Notes: a model not told the origin generated them from the sequence alone. Counted from the stretch's first letter, positions 41,135 through 52,047 are shown. The stretch: DNA of 64,000 nt from Nevskiales bacterium (GCA_028698335.1 JAQVDP010000006.1:124001-188000); one strand, 5' to 3'. Numbers and translations: made by a program.

Positions 41135-44100
41135 ATGGCACGTTTCTTCATCGACCGGCCCATCTTCGCTTGGGTCATCGCGATCGTGGTGATGCTCGCC
41201 GGCGCGCTGTCGATCCACAATCTGCCGATCGAGCAGTATCCGACGATTGCGCCGCCGACGGTCCAGATCAACGCGACCTATCCCGGCGCGTCGGCCGAGA
41301 CCGTCGAAGACACGGTGACGCAGGTCATCGAGCAGAACATGAACGGCCTCGACGGCCTGCTGTACATGTCGTCGAGCAGCAGCGCGGCCGGTACCGCGAC
41401 GGTGACCCTGACCTTCATCGCCGGCACCGATCCGGACATCGCGCAGGTGCAGGTCCAGAACAAGCTGCAGCTGGCGATCCCGCTGCTGCCGCAGGCGGTC
41501 CAGCGGCAGGGCATCGAAGTGTCCAAGTCGTCGTCGAGCTTCCTGATGGTGGTCGGGCTGGTGTCGACCGACGGGCGCTACAGCAACACCGATCTGGGCG
41601 ACTACATCGCCAGCTATCTGGTCGATCCGATCAGTCGCGTCAACGGCGTCGGCAGGACGCGCCTGCTCGGCTCGCAGGCGGCGATGCGGATCTGGCTCGA
41701 TCCCGACAAGCTGACCAGCTACGCGCTGTCGGTCAACGACATCACGTCCGTGATCGAGGCGCAGAACGCGCAGGTATCGGCCGGCGAACTCGGCGGCCTG
41801 CCGGCGGTCGCGGGCCAGCAGCTCAACGCCACGATCACCGCGCAGACACGCCTGCGCACCGCGGAGGAATTCCGCAACGTCGTGGTGCGGGTCAATCCGG
41901 ACGGTTCGACCGTGCAGCTGCGCGACGTCGCGCGCATCGAGGTCGGCGCGCAGAGCTATGCCGTCATCGGCGAGTTCTCCGGCAAGCCGGCGGCGGGGCT
42001 CGGGGTCTACCTGGCCACCGGCGCCAACGCGCTGGATACCGCCGACCGCGTCAAGCAGCGCTTCGGGGAACTCTCGGCGTTCTTCCCCGAGGGCGTCGAG
42101 TTCGTGGTGCCCTACGACAGCACGCCGTTCGTGAAGCTGTCGATCGAGGAGGTGGTCAAGACCCTGATCGAGGCCGTGGTGCTGGTGTTCCTGGTGATGT
42201 ACCTGTTCCTCGGCAATCTGCGCGCGACCTTCGTGCCGGCGATCGCGGTGCCGGTGGTGCTGCTTGGAACCTTCGCCGTGCTCGCGGCCTTCGGCTTCAC
42301 GATCAACACGCTGACGATGTTCGCGACGGTGCTGGCGATCGGCCTGCTGGTCGACGACGCCATCGTCGTGGTCGAGAACGTCGAGCGCGTGATGCACGAG
42401 GAGGGCGTGTCGCCGCTGGAGGCGACGCGGCGGTCGATGGACCAGATCACCGGTGCGCTGATCGGCATCGCGCTGGTGCTGTCCGCCGTGTTCGTGCCGA
42501 TGGCGTTCTTCGGCGGCTCGACCGGCGCGATCTACCGGCAGTTCTCGATCACCATCGTCTCGGCGATGGCCTTGTCGGTGCTGGTCGCGCTGACGCTGTC
42601 GCCGGCGCTGTGCGCGACCATTCTCAAGACGCCCGGGCCGGATCATGGCAACGGCGGATTCTTCGGCGCGTTCAACCGGCTGTTCGAACGCAGCGCGCAG
42701 CGCTACCAGGGTGTGGTCGGCGGGCTGCTGCGCCGCGGCGGCCGCATGATGATGATCTACCTGGCGCTGGGCGGGGTGATGGCGGTGCTGTTCCTGCGCA
42801 TGCCGACCGCGTTCCTGCCCGACGAGGATCAGGGTGCGTTGATGGTGATGGTGCAGCTGCCGCCCGGCGCGACGCAGCAGCGGACCCAGCAGACGATGCG
42901 TCAGGTGCAGCAGTACTTCCTCGGGCAGGACCAGGTGAAGTCGATCTTCACCGTCGCCGGCTTCAGTTTCAGCGGTCAGGGGCAGAACGCCGGCATGGCC
43001 TTCGTGCATCTGCGCGACTGGGCCGAGCGCTCCGGCGCGGACAACACCGCGCAGGCCGTCGCGAGGCGCGCCAACGGTGCCCTCGCGCAGATCCGTGATG
43101 CCCGCATCTTCGTGATCGCGCCGCCGCCGATCCGCGCGCTGGGCACGTCCTCCGGCTTCGATCTGCAGATCCAGGATCTCGGCGGCGTCGGCCACGAGGC
43201 GCTGGTCCAGGCGCGCAACCAGTTCCTCGGCATGGCCGGCCAGCGCCCGGAACTCGTCGCCGTGCGTCCCAACGGTCTGGACGACACACCGCAGTTCAAG
43301 ATCGACGTCGATCCCGCGAAGGCCGGCGCGCTCGGCGTCAGCATGGCCGACATCAACAGCACGCTGTCGACGCTGCTCGGCGGCAGTTACATCAACGACT
43401 TCATCGACGGCACCCGGGTCAAGCGCGTGTATCTGCAGGCCGATGCGCCGAGCCGCATGCTGCCGGAGCAGATCAAGCGCTTCCACGTCCGCAACGATGC
43501 CGGCGAGATGGTGCCGCTGAGCGCGTTCGCGACCATGCGCTGGACCTACGGATCGCCGAAGCTGGAGCGCTACAACGGGCTGTCGTCGATCGAGATCCTG
43601 GGCGCCCCGGCGCCGGGGATCAGTTCCGGCGAGGCGATGAACGTGGTCGAGCAGATCATGCAGCAGATGCCCGCCGGCATCGGCTACGAGTGGACCGGCC
43701 TGTCGTATCAGGAACGTCTGTCCGGATCGCAGGCGCCGGCGCTGTACGCGTTGTCGCTGCTGTTCGTGTTCCTGTGCCTGGCGGCCCTGTACGAAAGCTG
43801 GTCGGTGCCGTTCTCGGTGATGCTGGTGGTGCCGCTGGGCATCATCGGCGCGCTGGCGGCCGCCGGCCTGCGCGGCCTGTCGAACGATGTCTATTTCCAG
43901 GTCGGTCTGCTGACGACGATCGGCCTGTCCGCCAAGAACGCGATCCTGATCGTCGAATTCGCGAAGGCCGAGCAGGAACGCGGTGCCGCGCTGGTCGATG
44001 CGACGCTGACGGCGGTACGGCAACGCCTGCGCCCGATCCTGATGACTTCGCTGGCCTTCATGCTCGGCGTGCTGCCGCTGGCGATCGCCGGCGGCGCCGG

Positions 44101-44263
44101 CTCCGGCAGCCAGAATGCGATCGGCACCGGCGTGCTCGGCGGCATGCTGAGCGCCACGGTGCTGGGGATCTTCTTCATCCCCGTGTTCTTCGTGCTGGTG
44201 CGCAGCGTGTTCAAGGCCAGGCCGCGGCCGGATGCCGCGACGGCGGCGGAGCTGCGGTCATGA
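41135..44263 (+). CDS. RND multidrug efflux pump inner-membrane subunit (AcrB/MexB type, HAE1)
   Basis: A 1042-residue proton-driven RND pump, the usual length for the HAE1 group. It starts [17 protein letters not shown]. The proton-relay Asp pair is in [18 protein letters not shown], and the partner Lys lies in [17 protein letters not shown]. Twelve membrane helices and two large periplasmic loops are evident, including the porter segment [14 protein letters not shown]. The start ATG 41135 lies 11 bases after the adaptor stop. The end overlaps the channel gene (ATGA). It exports hydrophobic or amphiphilic drugs from the periplasm or membrane. Confidence 0.96.
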   Translation: MARFFIDRPIFAWVIAIVVMLAGALSIHNLPIEQYPTIAPPTVQINATYPGASAETVEDTVTQVIEQNMNGLDGLLYMSSSSSAAGTATVTLTFIAGTDPDIAQVQVQNKLQLAIPLLPQAVQRQGIEVSKSSSSFLMVVGLVSTDGRYSNTDLGDYIASYLVDPISRVNGVGRTRLLGSQAAMRIWLDPDKLTSYALSVNDITSVIEAQNAQVSAGELGGLPAVAGQQLNATITAQTRLRTAEEFRNVVVRVNPDGSTVQLRDVARIEVGAQSYAVIGEFSGKPAAGLGVYLATGANALDTADRVKQRFGELSAFFPEGVEFVVPYDSTPFVKLSIEEVVKTLIEAVVLVFLVMYLFLGNLRATFVPAIAVPVVLLGTFAVLAAFGFTINTLTMFATVLAIGLLVDDAIVVVENVERVMHEEGVSPLEATRRSMDQITGALIGIALVLSAVFVPMAFFGGSTGAIYRQFSITIVSAMALSVLVALTLSPALCATILKTPGPDHGNGGFFGAFNRLFERSAQRYQGVVGGLLRRGGRMMMIYLALGGVMAVLFLRMPTAFLPDEDQGALMVMVQLPPGATQQRTQQTMRQVQQYFLGQDQVKSIFTVAGFSFSGQGQNAGMAFVHLRDWAERSGADNTAQAVARRANGALAQIRDARIFVIAPPPIRALGTSSGFDLQIQDLGGVGHEALVQARNQFLGMAGQRPELVAVRPNGLDDTPQFKIDVDPAKAGALGVSMADINSTLSTLLGGSYINDFIDGTRVKRVYLQADAPSRMLPEQIKRFHVRNDAGEMVPLSAFATMRWTYGSPKLERYNGLSSIEILGAPAPGISSGEAMNVVEQIMQQMPAGIGYEWTGLSYQERLSGSQAPALYALSLLFVFLCLAALYESWSVPFSVMLVVPLGIIGALAAAGLRGLSNDVYFQVGLLTTIGLSAKNAILIVEFAKAEQERGAALVDATLTAVRQRLRPILMTSLAFMLGVLPLAIAGGAGSGSQNAIGTGVLGGMLSATVLGIFFIPVFFVLVRSVFKARPRPDAATAAELRS

Positions 44264-45681
44264 CGCCCGTGCTGCCGAGTCGCGCCGCGATGGCGGCGCT
44301 GGCCGCGATCCTGGCGACGGGCTGCGTCAGCCTGGCGCCGGAATACGCACAACCGCAGGCACCGATCCCGGCGGGGTGGCCGGGCGCCGCGGCGGCGCCG
44401 TCCGCAGCCGGCGGGTCGCCGGTCGCGGAGATCGCGCGCGGGCAGTTCCTGCGCGATCCGCGTCTGCAGCAGGTGGTTGCGCTGGCGCTGGAGAACAACC
44501 GCGACCTGCGTGTCGCCACGTTGAACATCGAGCGCGCGCGGGCCCAGTACCGCATCCAGCGCGCCGAGCTGCTGCCGACGGTCTCGGCCGATGCCGGCGC
44601 CACGGTGCAGCGGACCCCCGCGGCGCTGTCGCAGAGCGGCGAGTCCCGGATCACGCGCCAGTACAGCGTCGATCTTGCCTTCGCGGCATACGAGCTCGAC
44701 CTGTTCGGACGGGTGCGCAGCCTCGAGCGACAGGCTCTGGAAACCTATCTGGCGCGGACCGAGACGCAGCGCAGCTCGCAGATCAGCCTCGTCGCCGAAG
44801 TGTCCGGGGCATGGCTGCAGCTGGCGGCGGATCAGAGCCTGCTGCAGCTGGCGCGTGACACTCATGCCAGCCGGCGCCGTTCGTACGAGCTGACGCAGCG
44901 CAGTCAGGCCCTCGGCGTCGCCTCGGCCCTGGAGCTGGCGCAGGCACGCGGCAGCATGGAATCCGCGCGCGCCGACGCGGCCGCCTATGCGCGCCAGGTC
45001 GCGCAGGACCGCAACGCGCTGCAGCTGCTGGTCGGCACGGCGGTGGACGCGTCGCTGCTGCCGGACGCAACGGTCGAGACGCTGGCGGTCCTGGACGATC
45101 TGCCGGTGGGTGTCTCGTCGTCCGTGTTGCAGACGCGGCCGGACGTGCTGGCGGCCGAGCATCAGCTGATCGGTGCCAACGCCAACATCGGTGCGGCCCG
45201 CGCGGCGTTCTTCCCGAGCATTCGACTGACCGCGTCCGGCGGCACGGCGAGTCCCGATCTCGGCGGGCTGTTCGACGCCGGCTCAGGTGCCTGGTCGTTC
45301 GTCCCGCAGATCAGCCTGCCGATCTTCGCCGGCGGCGCCAACCGCGCCAGTCTGAAGGTGGCCGAGGTCGACCGCGATATCGCAGTGGCGCAATACGAAA
45401 AGGCCGTGCAGACCGCGTTCCGGGAAGTGGCCGATGCGCTGGCGCAGCGCGCGACGGTGGACGAGCAGCTCGCCGCCCAGCAGGCGCTTGCCGATGCCGA
45501 GCAGCAGCGTTATGCGCTGTCGGAGGCGCGGTATCGTTCGGGTGTCGACAGCTCGCTGTCGCTGCTCGACGCGCAACGTTCGCTGTACGCTGCCCGGCAG
45601 GGCCTGATCAATGCCCAGCTGGCGCGCCAGACCAACCTGGTCACGTTGTACAAGGTCCTGGGAGGCGGCTGGAACGGGTGA
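44260..45681 (+). CDS. RND efflux outer-membrane factor lipoprotein (OprM/NodT family)
   Basis: A 473-residue TolC-like channel. A signal peptide ends in lipobox LATGC (Cys about residue 21), followed by [16 protein letters not shown], the usual opening of the NodT/OprM group. Two repeats of coiled-coil hairpins are visible; the second contains [21 protein letters not shown], a family signature. The start codon overlaps the pump stop, completing a full adaptor-pump-channel set under one TetR repressor. Confidence 0.95.
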   Translation: MTPVLPSRAAMAALAAILATGCVSLAPEYAQPQAPIPAGWPGAAAAPSAAGGSPVAEIARGQFLRDPRLQQVVALALENNRDLRVATLNIERARAQYRIQRAELLPTVSADAGATVQRTPAALSQSGESRITRQYSVDLAFAAYELDLFGRVRSLERQALETYLARTETQRSSQISLVAEVSGAWLQLAADQSLLQLARDTHASRRRSYELTQRSQALGVASALELAQARGSMESARADAAAYARQVAQDRNALQLLVGTAVDASLLPDATVETLAVLDDLPVGVSSSVLQTRPDVLAAEHQLIGANANIGAARAAFFPSIRLTASGGTASPDLGGLFDAGSGAWSFVPQISLPIFAGGANRASLKVAEVDRDIAVAQYEKAVQTAFREVADALAQRATVDEQLAAQQALADAEQQRYALSEARYRSGVDSSLSLLDAQRSLYAARQGLINAQLARQTNLVTLYKVLGGGWNG

Positions 45682-45720
45682 CCGGCGTTCGCCGGGACGG
45701 TTTAGTAAGGAGCGGAGCGG

Positions 45721-47055
45721 ATGCAACGGATCAAATGGGGTCTGCTGGCGGCGTTGCTGTCGATCACCGGGCTGTGGGTCATGGCCGACACCTTCCGTCC
45801 GCAGCCGTTCACGTATTTCTCGTTCCGCGGCAGCTTCGTCCAGTACACCGGCGTCGTCGCGATCGCGCTGATGAGCCTGGCGATGCTGCTGGCGCTGCGT
45901 CCGCGCTGGCTCGAGCCGAAGCTGGACGGGCTCGACAAGATGTACCGCCTGCACAAATGGCTCGGCCTGACCGCGCTGGGCTTTTCGGTCGTGCACTGGT
46001 GGTTCGCGCAGGGCAGCAAATGGATGGTGCGCTGGGGCTGGCTGGAGCGGCCGGCGCGCGGCCGTTCGGGCGAACACGTCGCCACCGGCCTGCAGGCCTG
46101 GTTCGGCGAGCAGCGCGGCTTTGCCGAGTCGATCGGCGAATGGGCGTTCTATGCCGTCGTCGTGCTGCTCATCCTCGCCCTGGTCCGGCGGTTCCCGTAT
46201 CACTGGTTCGCCAAGACCCACAAGTTGCTCGCGATCGCGTTTCTGGTGCTGGTCTACCACGCGGTCGTGCTGACCAGGTTCGAGTATTGGTCGCAGCCGG
46301 TCGGTGGGGTCCTCGCCGTGCTCATGGCCGGCGGCGTGGTCGCCGCCGCGCTGGCGCTGGGCGGCCGCATCGGTGCCGGGCGCAAGGTGCGCGGCGTCAT
46401 CGATGGCCTGACCTACTATCCGGAACTGCGCGTGCTGGAAACCTCGGTGCGTCTCGATGCGGGCTGGCCCGGTCACGCTGCCGGCCAGTTCGCATTCGTG
46501 ACCTCGACCCGACGCGAGGGCGCGCACCCGTACACGATCGCCTCGGCGTGGAAGCCCGAGGATCCGCACGTGGTCTTCATCACCAAGGCACTGGGCGACC
46601 ACACCGCGCGTCTGCGCGAGATCCTCAAGCCGGGCATGCCGATCACGGTCGAGGGGCCCTACGGCTGCTTCAGCTTCGCCAGTGACGCGCCGCGCCAGAT
46701 CTGGGTCGGTGCCGGGATCGGCATCACCCCCTTCGTCGCGAGGCTCAAGGACCTGGCCTCGACGCCGGGGCCCAAGGCGATCGACCTGTTCCATCCGACC
46801 ACCGATTACGAAGCCGACGCCATCGACAAGCTCAAGGCGGACGCCGCGGCGGCGGGGGTCACGCTGCACGTGCTGGTCAGCGCGCGCGACGGACATCTCA
46901 ACGGCGAGCAGATCCGTGCCGCGGTGCCGGAGTGGCGCGATGCCAGCGTCTGGTTCTGTGGTCCGGCGGGCTTCGGACAGGCGCTGCGCGCAGATCTCGA
47001 ATCCGCCGGCCTCAACAAGGGCCGCTTCCATCAGGAGCTGTTCCAGCTGCGTTGA
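45721..47055 (+). CDS. Ferric-reductase-like transmembrane flavoprotein
   Basis: A 444-residue membrane oxidoreductase. Six hydrophobic segments (residues 5-225) form a ferric-reductase-like domain with His residues in HKWLGL, VVHWW, THKLLAIAF and YHAVVL that could bind heme. A C-terminal flavin/NAD(P)H domain follows: FAD motif HPYTIAS, pyridine-nucleotide motif GAGIGITPF and CGPAGFG. It would pass electrons from NAD(P)H across the membrane to ferric iron or another acceptor. It starts 39 nt after the efflux operon and could be read through from it, but no functional link is evident. Confidence 0.85.
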   Translation: MQRIKWGLLAALLSITGLWVMADTFRPQPFTYFSFRGSFVQYTGVVAIALMSLAMLLALRPRWLEPKLDGLDKMYRLHKWLGLTALGFSVVHWWFAQGSKWMVRWGWLERPARGRSGEHVATGLQAWFGEQRGFAESIGEWAFYAVVVLLILALVRRFPYHWFAKTHKLLAIAFLVLVYHAVVLTRFEYWSQPVGGVLAVLMAGGVVAAALALGGRIGAGRKVRGVIDGLTYYPELRVLETSVRLDAGWPGHAAGQFAFVTSTRREGAHPYTIASAWKPEDPHVVFITKALGDHTARLREILKPGMPITVEGPYGCFSFASDAPRQIWVGAGIGITPFVARLKDLASTPGPKAIDLFHPTTDYEADAIDKLKADAAAAGVTLHVLVSARDGHLNGEQIRAAVPEWRDASVWFCGPAGFGQALRADLESAGLNKGRFHQELFQLR

Positions 47056-47215
47056 GTCCCATGCCGGACGCCGCCCGTGGCGGCGCGGGTGAGTTCGACG
47101 CCGGTGTTGGTGTACGGTGCATGGCCCGATTCCCGGCGCGGGCTTCGGCTGCCGACGGCGGCGGTCGGTTCGCGGCGTTCCTGCCATCGCTTCCGCCCGA
47201 GAAAAGGAGGGCCCC

Positions 47216-47962
47216 ATGAGACTCGACGCACAGGCGTTGCGGCGAATGAAATCGGTCACCCCGATTCCGATGCTCACGGCCTACACCACGCCGGTGGCAC
47301 GTGCCCTGGAGCAGGCCGGAGTGCCGGTGCTGCTGGTCGGCGACACCGTCGGCATGGTGGAGATGGGATTCGACAGCACGCGCCATGTGACCCTCGACCA
47401 CATGTGCTACCACGTCGGCGCCGTGCGGCGCGGCGCCCCCGACACGCATATCGTCGGTGATCTTCCGTACGATACCGATCGTGATCCGCAGACGGCGCTG
47501 GACAGTGCGCGACGGCTGCTTGCGGCCGGTGCCGACAGCGTCAAGCTCGAAGGGCCCAAGGACGACGTGATCCGCCACCTGGTGGCAGCCGGGATCGACG
47601 TGGTCGGACACACCGGGCTGACCCCGCAGACGGCCAACAGTTTTCGCCAGGTGGGGCGCGATGACGGCGACGCGCGCCGTATCCGCGACGAGGCTCTGCG
47701 CATTGCCGCGGCCGGTGCCTTCATGCTCGTGCTCGAACATATTCCCGACGGCCTTGCCGGGGCGATCACCGGCGCCGTTCCGGTCCCCACGATCGGGATC
47801 GGTGCCGGTCCCGACTGCGACGGCCAGGTTCTGGTGATCAACGACGCGATCGGTCTCGGCGACCGATGGCCCCCATTCTCGCGGCAGTACGCCTACGTCG
47901 GGCGGACGCTGATCGAGGCTGCGCAGACCTACGTGCGCGAGGTGACGCAACGTCGCTTCTGA
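47216..47962 (+). CDS. panB: 3-Methyl-2-oxobutanoate hydroxymethyltransferase (PanB-like)
   Basis: A 248-residue ketopantoate hydroxymethyltransferase-type TIM barrel, which makes ketopantoate for pantothenate and CoA. Typical segments are MLTAYTTPVARALEQAG, LVGDTVGMVEMGFDSTRHVT, ADSVKLEGPKD, GHTGLTPQTANSF and PTIGIGAGPDCDGQVLV. The catalytic Glu lies in MLVLEHIP. The start ATG 47216 has a strong AAGGAGG site (47204-47210). It is shorter than common PanB (about 260 residues) and lacks panC or panD neighbours, so it may be a second copy or a paralogue. Confidence 0.82.
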   Translation: MRLDAQALRRMKSVTPIPMLTAYTTPVARALEQAGVPVLLVGDTVGMVEMGFDSTRHVTLDHMCYHVGAVRRGAPDTHIVGDLPYDTDRDPQTALDSARRLLAAGADSVKLEGPKDDVIRHLVAAGIDVVGHTGLTPQTANSFRQVGRDDGDARRIRDEALRIAAAGAFMLVLEHIPDGLAGAITGAVPVPTIGIGAGPDCDGQVLVINDAIGLGDRWPPFSRQYAYVGRTLIEAAQTYVREVTQRRF

Positions 47963-48001
47963 CCTGCGATCAGCGGTCGTGCGGGTCTCCTCCGACGGCT
48001 G

Positions 48002-48029
48002 CTGACCGGCGGTAATCTGTGCTTATATT
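48002..48029 (+). promoter_or_regulatory. Probable promoter of the PhnD-like/HD-GYP operon
   Basis: CTGACC (48002-48007) and TATATT (48024-48029) are spaced by 16 bases. The transcript would start near 48036, inside the palindrome that follows. Nothing else in 47963-48070 looks like a promoter. Confidence 0.5.
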
Positions 48030-48030
48030 G

Positions 48031-48058
48031 GGCATGCATCGACAGACCGATGCATGCC
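48031..48058. repeat. Perfect 11-bp inverted repeat at the operon's transcript start
   Basis: GGCATGCATCG (48031-48041) and CGATGCATGCC (48048-48058) are exact inverted copies around a six-base spacer (ACAGAC). The repeat lies just past the predicted -10 element and before the GGGAG ribosome site. It could be a repressor operator or an RNA hairpin in the leader. An in-frame ATG at 48050 falls inside its right arm. Confidence 0.7.
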
Positions 48059-48070
48059 GGGAGATCGGAC

Positions 48071-48988
48071 TTGGCCGCACGCGGTACCGCAACAGGGTTG
48101 ACGGTGCTCTGGGTGGTGGGCGTGTTGTGGGGATGCTCGCGTCCGCCCGAAGGGCAGGGGCCGCAGTTCGCAGACCATCCGGCGCATCAGCAGGCCGCGG
48201 AATATCATCTTGCGGTTCATCCGCTGCACAATCCGGTCAAGCTGATCCAGGCCTATCAGCCGCTGATCGAGTATCTGAACGCCCGCGTCGACGGTGCCCG
48301 CTTCAATGTGGAGGCATCACGGGACTACGCCGCATTCGAGGCCAAGTACCGTGCGCGCAAGACCGCATTTCTCCTTCCGAACCCCTGGCAGACCGTTGAG
48401 GCGATTGGTCACGGCTACCACGTGATCGCGATGGCGGGGGACGCGGACGACTTTCGCGGGGTATTCGTGGTGCGCAGGGACAGCGCGCTGCAGCGGCCGC
48501 AAGACCTCAGGGGCAAGAGGGTCAGCTATCCGTCGCCGACCGCCCTGGCGGCCTGCATCATGCCGCAGCAGTTCCTGCATGCGCATGGCATCGACGTCAA
48601 CCGCGATATCGTCAATGCCTACGTCGGCTCGCAGGAGTCGTCGATCATGAACGCGTTTCTGCGCCTGAGCGACGCCGGAGTGACGTGGCCGCCACCCTGG
48701 CGCGCGTTCCAGCGCGAGCATCCACAGGAGGCATCCGAGCTCAAGGTGATCTGGCAGACCGATCCGCTGATCAACAACTCCGTCATGGTGCGGGACGATG
48801 TTCCCCCGGCGCTGTCCGCGCGGGTGCGGCAACTGCTCCTCGAACTCGACCGCAGCCCCGACGGCCGGCGCATCCTCGACGCGATGGAGACGGCGCGCTT
48901 CACCGCCGCGGAAGACGACGACTACGGCGTGGTCAGGCGATACGTCGATCGCTTCGAACACGACGTCAGACCGATCGACGCGCCATGA
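48071..48988 (+). CDS. PhnD-like phosphonate/phosphate-type substrate-binding lipoprotein
   Basis: A 305-residue periplasmic binding protein of the PhnD/SsuA2-like type. A hydrophobic signal ends in a lipobox-like LWGCS (Cys about residue 22). The mature part begins YHLAVHPLHNPVKLIQAYQP and has the two-lobe features FRGVFVVRRDSALQRPQDLR and VSYPSPTALAACIMPQQFL. No ABC permease or ATPase gene is nearby. TTG 48071 is chosen because GGGAG (48059-48063) lies seven bases before it; ATG 48050 would start inside the palindrome. Its stop overlaps the sensor gene (ATGA), suggesting that it feeds ligand information to that sensor rather than to a transporter. Confidence 0.78.
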   Translation: MAARGTATGLTVLWVVGVLWGCSRPPEGQGPQFADHPAHQQAAEYHLAVHPLHNPVKLIQAYQPLIEYLNARVDGARFNVEASRDYAAFEAKYRARKTAFLLPNPWQTVEAIGHGYHVIAMAGDADDFRGVFVVRRDSALQRPQDLRGKRVSYPSPTALAACIMPQQFLHAHGIDVNRDIVNAYVGSQESSIMNAFLRLSDAGVTWPPPWRAFQREHPQEASELKVIWQTDPLINNSVMVRDDVPPALSARVRQLLLELDRSPDGRRILDAMETARFTAAEDDDYGVVRRYVDRFEHDVRPIDAP

Positions 48989-51900
48989 TGTCCGGACTTC
49001 TGTCGAAACTGCCGTTGCGGACGTTCCGGTATCGCCTGATCGTCGGCGTTGTCGTCGTGTTCTCGGCAATGATGGTGGCGCTGTTCTATGACCTGACCGC
49101 GCGCCAGCGCGCCACCATGCTTGAGCGGCAGGTGGATGAAGCGCGGGCGATGTCGATGGCGCTGGCAACGTCCGCATCCGGATGGATCGCCGCGGAGGAC
49201 GTTTCCGGTCTGCAGGAACTGGTCGAGGCGCAGTTGCGCTATCCCGAGGTACTGTTCGCGATCGTCGCGGATCACGACGGGCGCGTGCTGGCCGCGACGG
49301 ACCGCTCCAGGCGTGGACTGTACCTGCAGGATCTGCCGCAACCGCCCCGGCAGGTGGTGCTGTCGAGGACGCCCGATCTCGTCGATGTCGCGGCGCCGGC
49401 GACGATCGCGGGCAACCATGTCGGATGGATACGCGTCGGCATCGGGCAGCAGGCCGCGGAGCGGGAGCTGGCCGCCATCATCCGCGCCGATGTCGTCTAT
49501 GCGCTGCTGGCCGTCGTGCTCGGATCGATGGTGGTGTGGCTGATCGGCACGCTGATCACCCGGCGGCTGAATGTGGTCGAGCGGACGATGGCGGCCGTCC
49601 AGTCGGGGGATCGCGGGGCACGGGCATCGGTTTCCGGACACGACGAGGTCGCCGCGATCGCACGCGCATTCAACTCGATGCTCGATGCGCTCGATCTGCG
49701 CGACGCGGATCTGCGAGCCAGCGAGGCACGCTATCGTGCGCTGATCCGCGAGGTGCAGGTCGCCATCGTCCGGTGCGACAGCGGCGGTGTGATTCTCGAC
49801 TGCAATCCGATGGCCGAGAAGATCTTCGGGGTCGAGGCCGGCGCGCTCGTCGGCATGAACGTCGACGCGCCGCGCTGGCGCTACGTCGCCGAAGACGGCA
49901 CCCCGGTGGCGACGGGGGACACCCCGATCAGCCGTGTTCGTGCGTCCCGTCAGGCGGTACGCAATCAGATGCTGGGCGTTTGCGGTCGCGACGAGGAAGA
50001 GCCGATCTGGGTGCTGGTCAGCGCCGAGCCGGAGTTCGAGGTGTCGGGCGCGATCCGCCAGATCGTCGTGTCGCTGGTGGACGTCAGCGACCGCAGGCGA
50101 GCCGGGGAGGCGCTGCGGGAAAAGGAAGAGACGCTGCGCGCGATCGCCGATTCGGCGCAGGATGCGGTGCTGATGATCGATGGCAGCGGGTGTATTGCGC
50201 TGTGGAATCCGGCGGCGGCGCGCATCTTCGGGTACACGGCGGATGACGCGCTCGGCCAGGCGCTGCACCCGCTGTTGGCGCCGCAACGCTACATCGCGCA
50301 GTACGAGACCGCATTCGAGGCCTTCAGGCACAGCGGGCAGGGCAATGCGGTCGGCCGGACGCTCGAGCTCGCGGCGATTCGCAAGGGGGGTGACGAGTTT
50401 CCGATGGAGCTGAGCCTGTCGGCCGTGAAGTTGCGGGGCGCCTGGCGCGCAGTCGGCATCGCGCGCGACATCACCGAGCGCAAGCGCGTCGAGGCGCGCA
50501 TTCTGCGTAGCGAGCGGAGCCTGGCCGAGGCCCAGCGCATGGCGCATCTGGGCAGCTGGGAGCTGGACCTGTCCAGTCGGGCGCTGACATGGTCCGACGA
50601 GATCTTCCGGATCTTCGAGATCGATCCGGCCCGCTTCGACGCCTCGTATGACGGGTTTCTTGCGGCGATCCACCCGGACGACCGGGAGTTTGTGGACCAG
50701 GCGTACTCGACCTCGGTCCGCACCCGTGAGCCCTATGACATCACGCATCGCCTGCTGATGCCGGACGGGCGGATCAAGTATGTCAACGAACGTTGCGAGA
50801 CCTTCTATGCGGACGACGGGACGCCGCTGCGCTCGGTGGGAACCGTCCATGACATCACCGCGCTCAAGCTCGGAGAGATGGCGCTGCAGCGCGCCAACCG
50901 CGCCCTGCGAACGCTGAGTGCCTGCAACGCCGCCCTGGTGCATGCGGAGTCGGAGACCGAACTGCTCGACAGTATCTGTCGGCTGATCGTCGAGGCCGGC
51001 GGGTATCGCATGGCCTGGGTCGGGTATGCGCAGCACGATCCGGGCAGGACGATCAAGCCGGTTGCGCAATTCGGCCACGAGGCCGGGTTCCTCGCCGAGG
51101 CGGCCTACAGCTGGGCCGACGATGAATCCGGAAGAGGGCCGGTTGGCGAGGCGATCCGCAGTGGGGCGGTGCAGATTACCCAGGACATCCGGTCGTTTCC
51201 GGACAATACGCCATGGCGGGATGCCGCCCTCAAGCGAGGGTATCAGGCCAATATCGCCTTGCCACTGAAGCTGGGCGACCGGACCATCGGCGTCCTGACG
51301 ATCGACGCGCCCGAAGCCAACGCCTTCGACGACCAGGAGGTGCCCTTGCTCGAGGAGCTGGCGGCGGACCTGAGTTTCGGCATCGAGACGATCCGGACCC
51401 GGGTCGAGCGGGATCGGATTGCACAGGCGCACCGCGCGCATGAGGCGCAGCTCCGAAAGAGCCTGGAACAATCGATCGGGGCGATCGCTGACACCGTCGA
51501 GGCCCGCGATCCGTATACGGCGGGGCACCAGCGATCGGTGTCCTCGCTGGCGGTCGCGATTGCGCAGAACCTCGGCCTGGACGGGGAACGTATCCACGGC
51601 CTGCAGCTCGCGGCAACCGTGCATGACCTTGGCAAGATCCGGATTCCGGCGGACATCCTCGCCAAGCCCGGGCGTCTGAGCGATGTCGAGCGCCTGCTGA
51701 TCCAGACCCATCCAGAATCGGGATACGAGATTCTCAGGGGGATCGAATTTCCGTGGCCGATCGCCGAGATCGTGCGCCAGCATCACGAAAAGCCCGACGG
51801 TTCCGGATATCCGCGGGGGCTCAAGGGCGACCAGATTCTGCTGGAAGCCCGGATCCTGAGCGTCGCGGATGTCGTCGAGGCAATGACGGCGCATCGACCC

Positions 51901-52047
51901 TATCGGCCATCGCTGGGAATCGAGGCGGCGCTGTCCGAAATCGAACAGGGCCGGGGCACCCGATACGACACGCGCGTGGCCGACGTCTGCCTGCGCCTGT
52001 TCCGCGAGCAGGGCTATCGGATCGAAAGTCCGTTACCGACGCCGTGA
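48985..52047 (+). CDS. Membrane sensor with HAMP, PAS, GAF and HD-GYP domains (c-di-GMP phosphodiesterase)
   Basis: A 1020-residue inner-membrane signalling protein. Two membrane helices (about residues 13-34 and 170-192) flank a periplasmic sensing region, and a HAMP-like linker follows. Three PAS-type domains come next (starting near ALIREVQVAIVRC, AIADSAQDAVLMIDG and MAHLGSWELDLS), then a GAF domain (LSACNAALVHAESETELLDS). The C-terminal HD-GYP phosphodiesterase has HDLGKI at 880-885 and HHEKPDGSGYP at 933-943, so the metal and GYP residues are intact and it should degrade c-di-GMP. It overlaps the PhnD-like lipoprotein gene by four bases, which is probably its periplasmic ligand sensor. 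Confidence 0.9.
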   Translation: MMSGLLSKLPLRTFRYRLIVGVVVVFSAMMVALFYDLTARQRATMLERQVDEARAMSMALATSASGWIAAEDVSGLQELVEAQLRYPEVLFAIVADHDGRVLAATDRSRRGLYLQDLPQPPRQVVLSRTPDLVDVAAPATIAGNHVGWIRVGIGQQAAERELAAIIRADVVYALLAVVLGSMVVWLIGTLITRRLNVVERTMAAVQSGDRGARASVSGHDEVAAIARAFNSMLDALDLRDADLRASEARYRALIREVQVAIVRCDSGGVILDCNPMAEKIFGVEAGALVGMNVDAPRWRYVAEDGTPVATGDTPISRVRASRQAVRNQMLGVCGRDEEEPIWVLVSAEPEFEVSGAIRQIVVSLVDVSDRRRAGEALREKEETLRAIADSAQDAVLMIDGSGCIALWNPAAARIFGYTADDALGQALHPLLAPQRYIAQYETAFEAFRHSGQGNAVGRTLELAAIRKGGDEFPMELSLSAVKLRGAWRAVGIARDITERKRVEARILRSERSLAEAQRMAHLGSWELDLSSRALTWSDEIFRIFEIDPARFDASYDGFLAAIHPDDREFVDQAYSTSVRTREPYDITHRLLMPDGRIKYVNERCETFYADDGTPLRSVGTVHDITALKLGEMALQRANRALRTLSACNAALVHAESETELLDSICRLIVEAGGYRMAWVGYAQHDPGRTIKPVAQFGHEAGFLAEAAYSWADDESGRGPVGEAIRSGAVQITQDIRSFPDNTPWRDAALKRGYQANIALPLKLGDRTIGVLTIDAPEANAFDDQEVPLLEELAADLSFGIETIRTRVERDRIAQAHRAHEAQLRKSLEQSIGAIADTVEARDPYTAGHQRSVSSLAVAIAQNLGLDGERIHGLQLAATVHDLGKIRIPADILAKPGRLSDVERLLIQTHPESGYEILRGIEFPWPIAEIVRQHHEKPDGSGYPRGLKGDQILLEARILSVADVVEAMTAHRPYRPSLGIEAALSEIEQGRGTRYDTRVADVCLRLFREQGYRIESPLPTP

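Noticed and set aside
40592-44023. 1143-codon frame antisense to the RND pump
   Set aside because: His/Arg/Asp-rich shadow; the pump carries all RND motifs.
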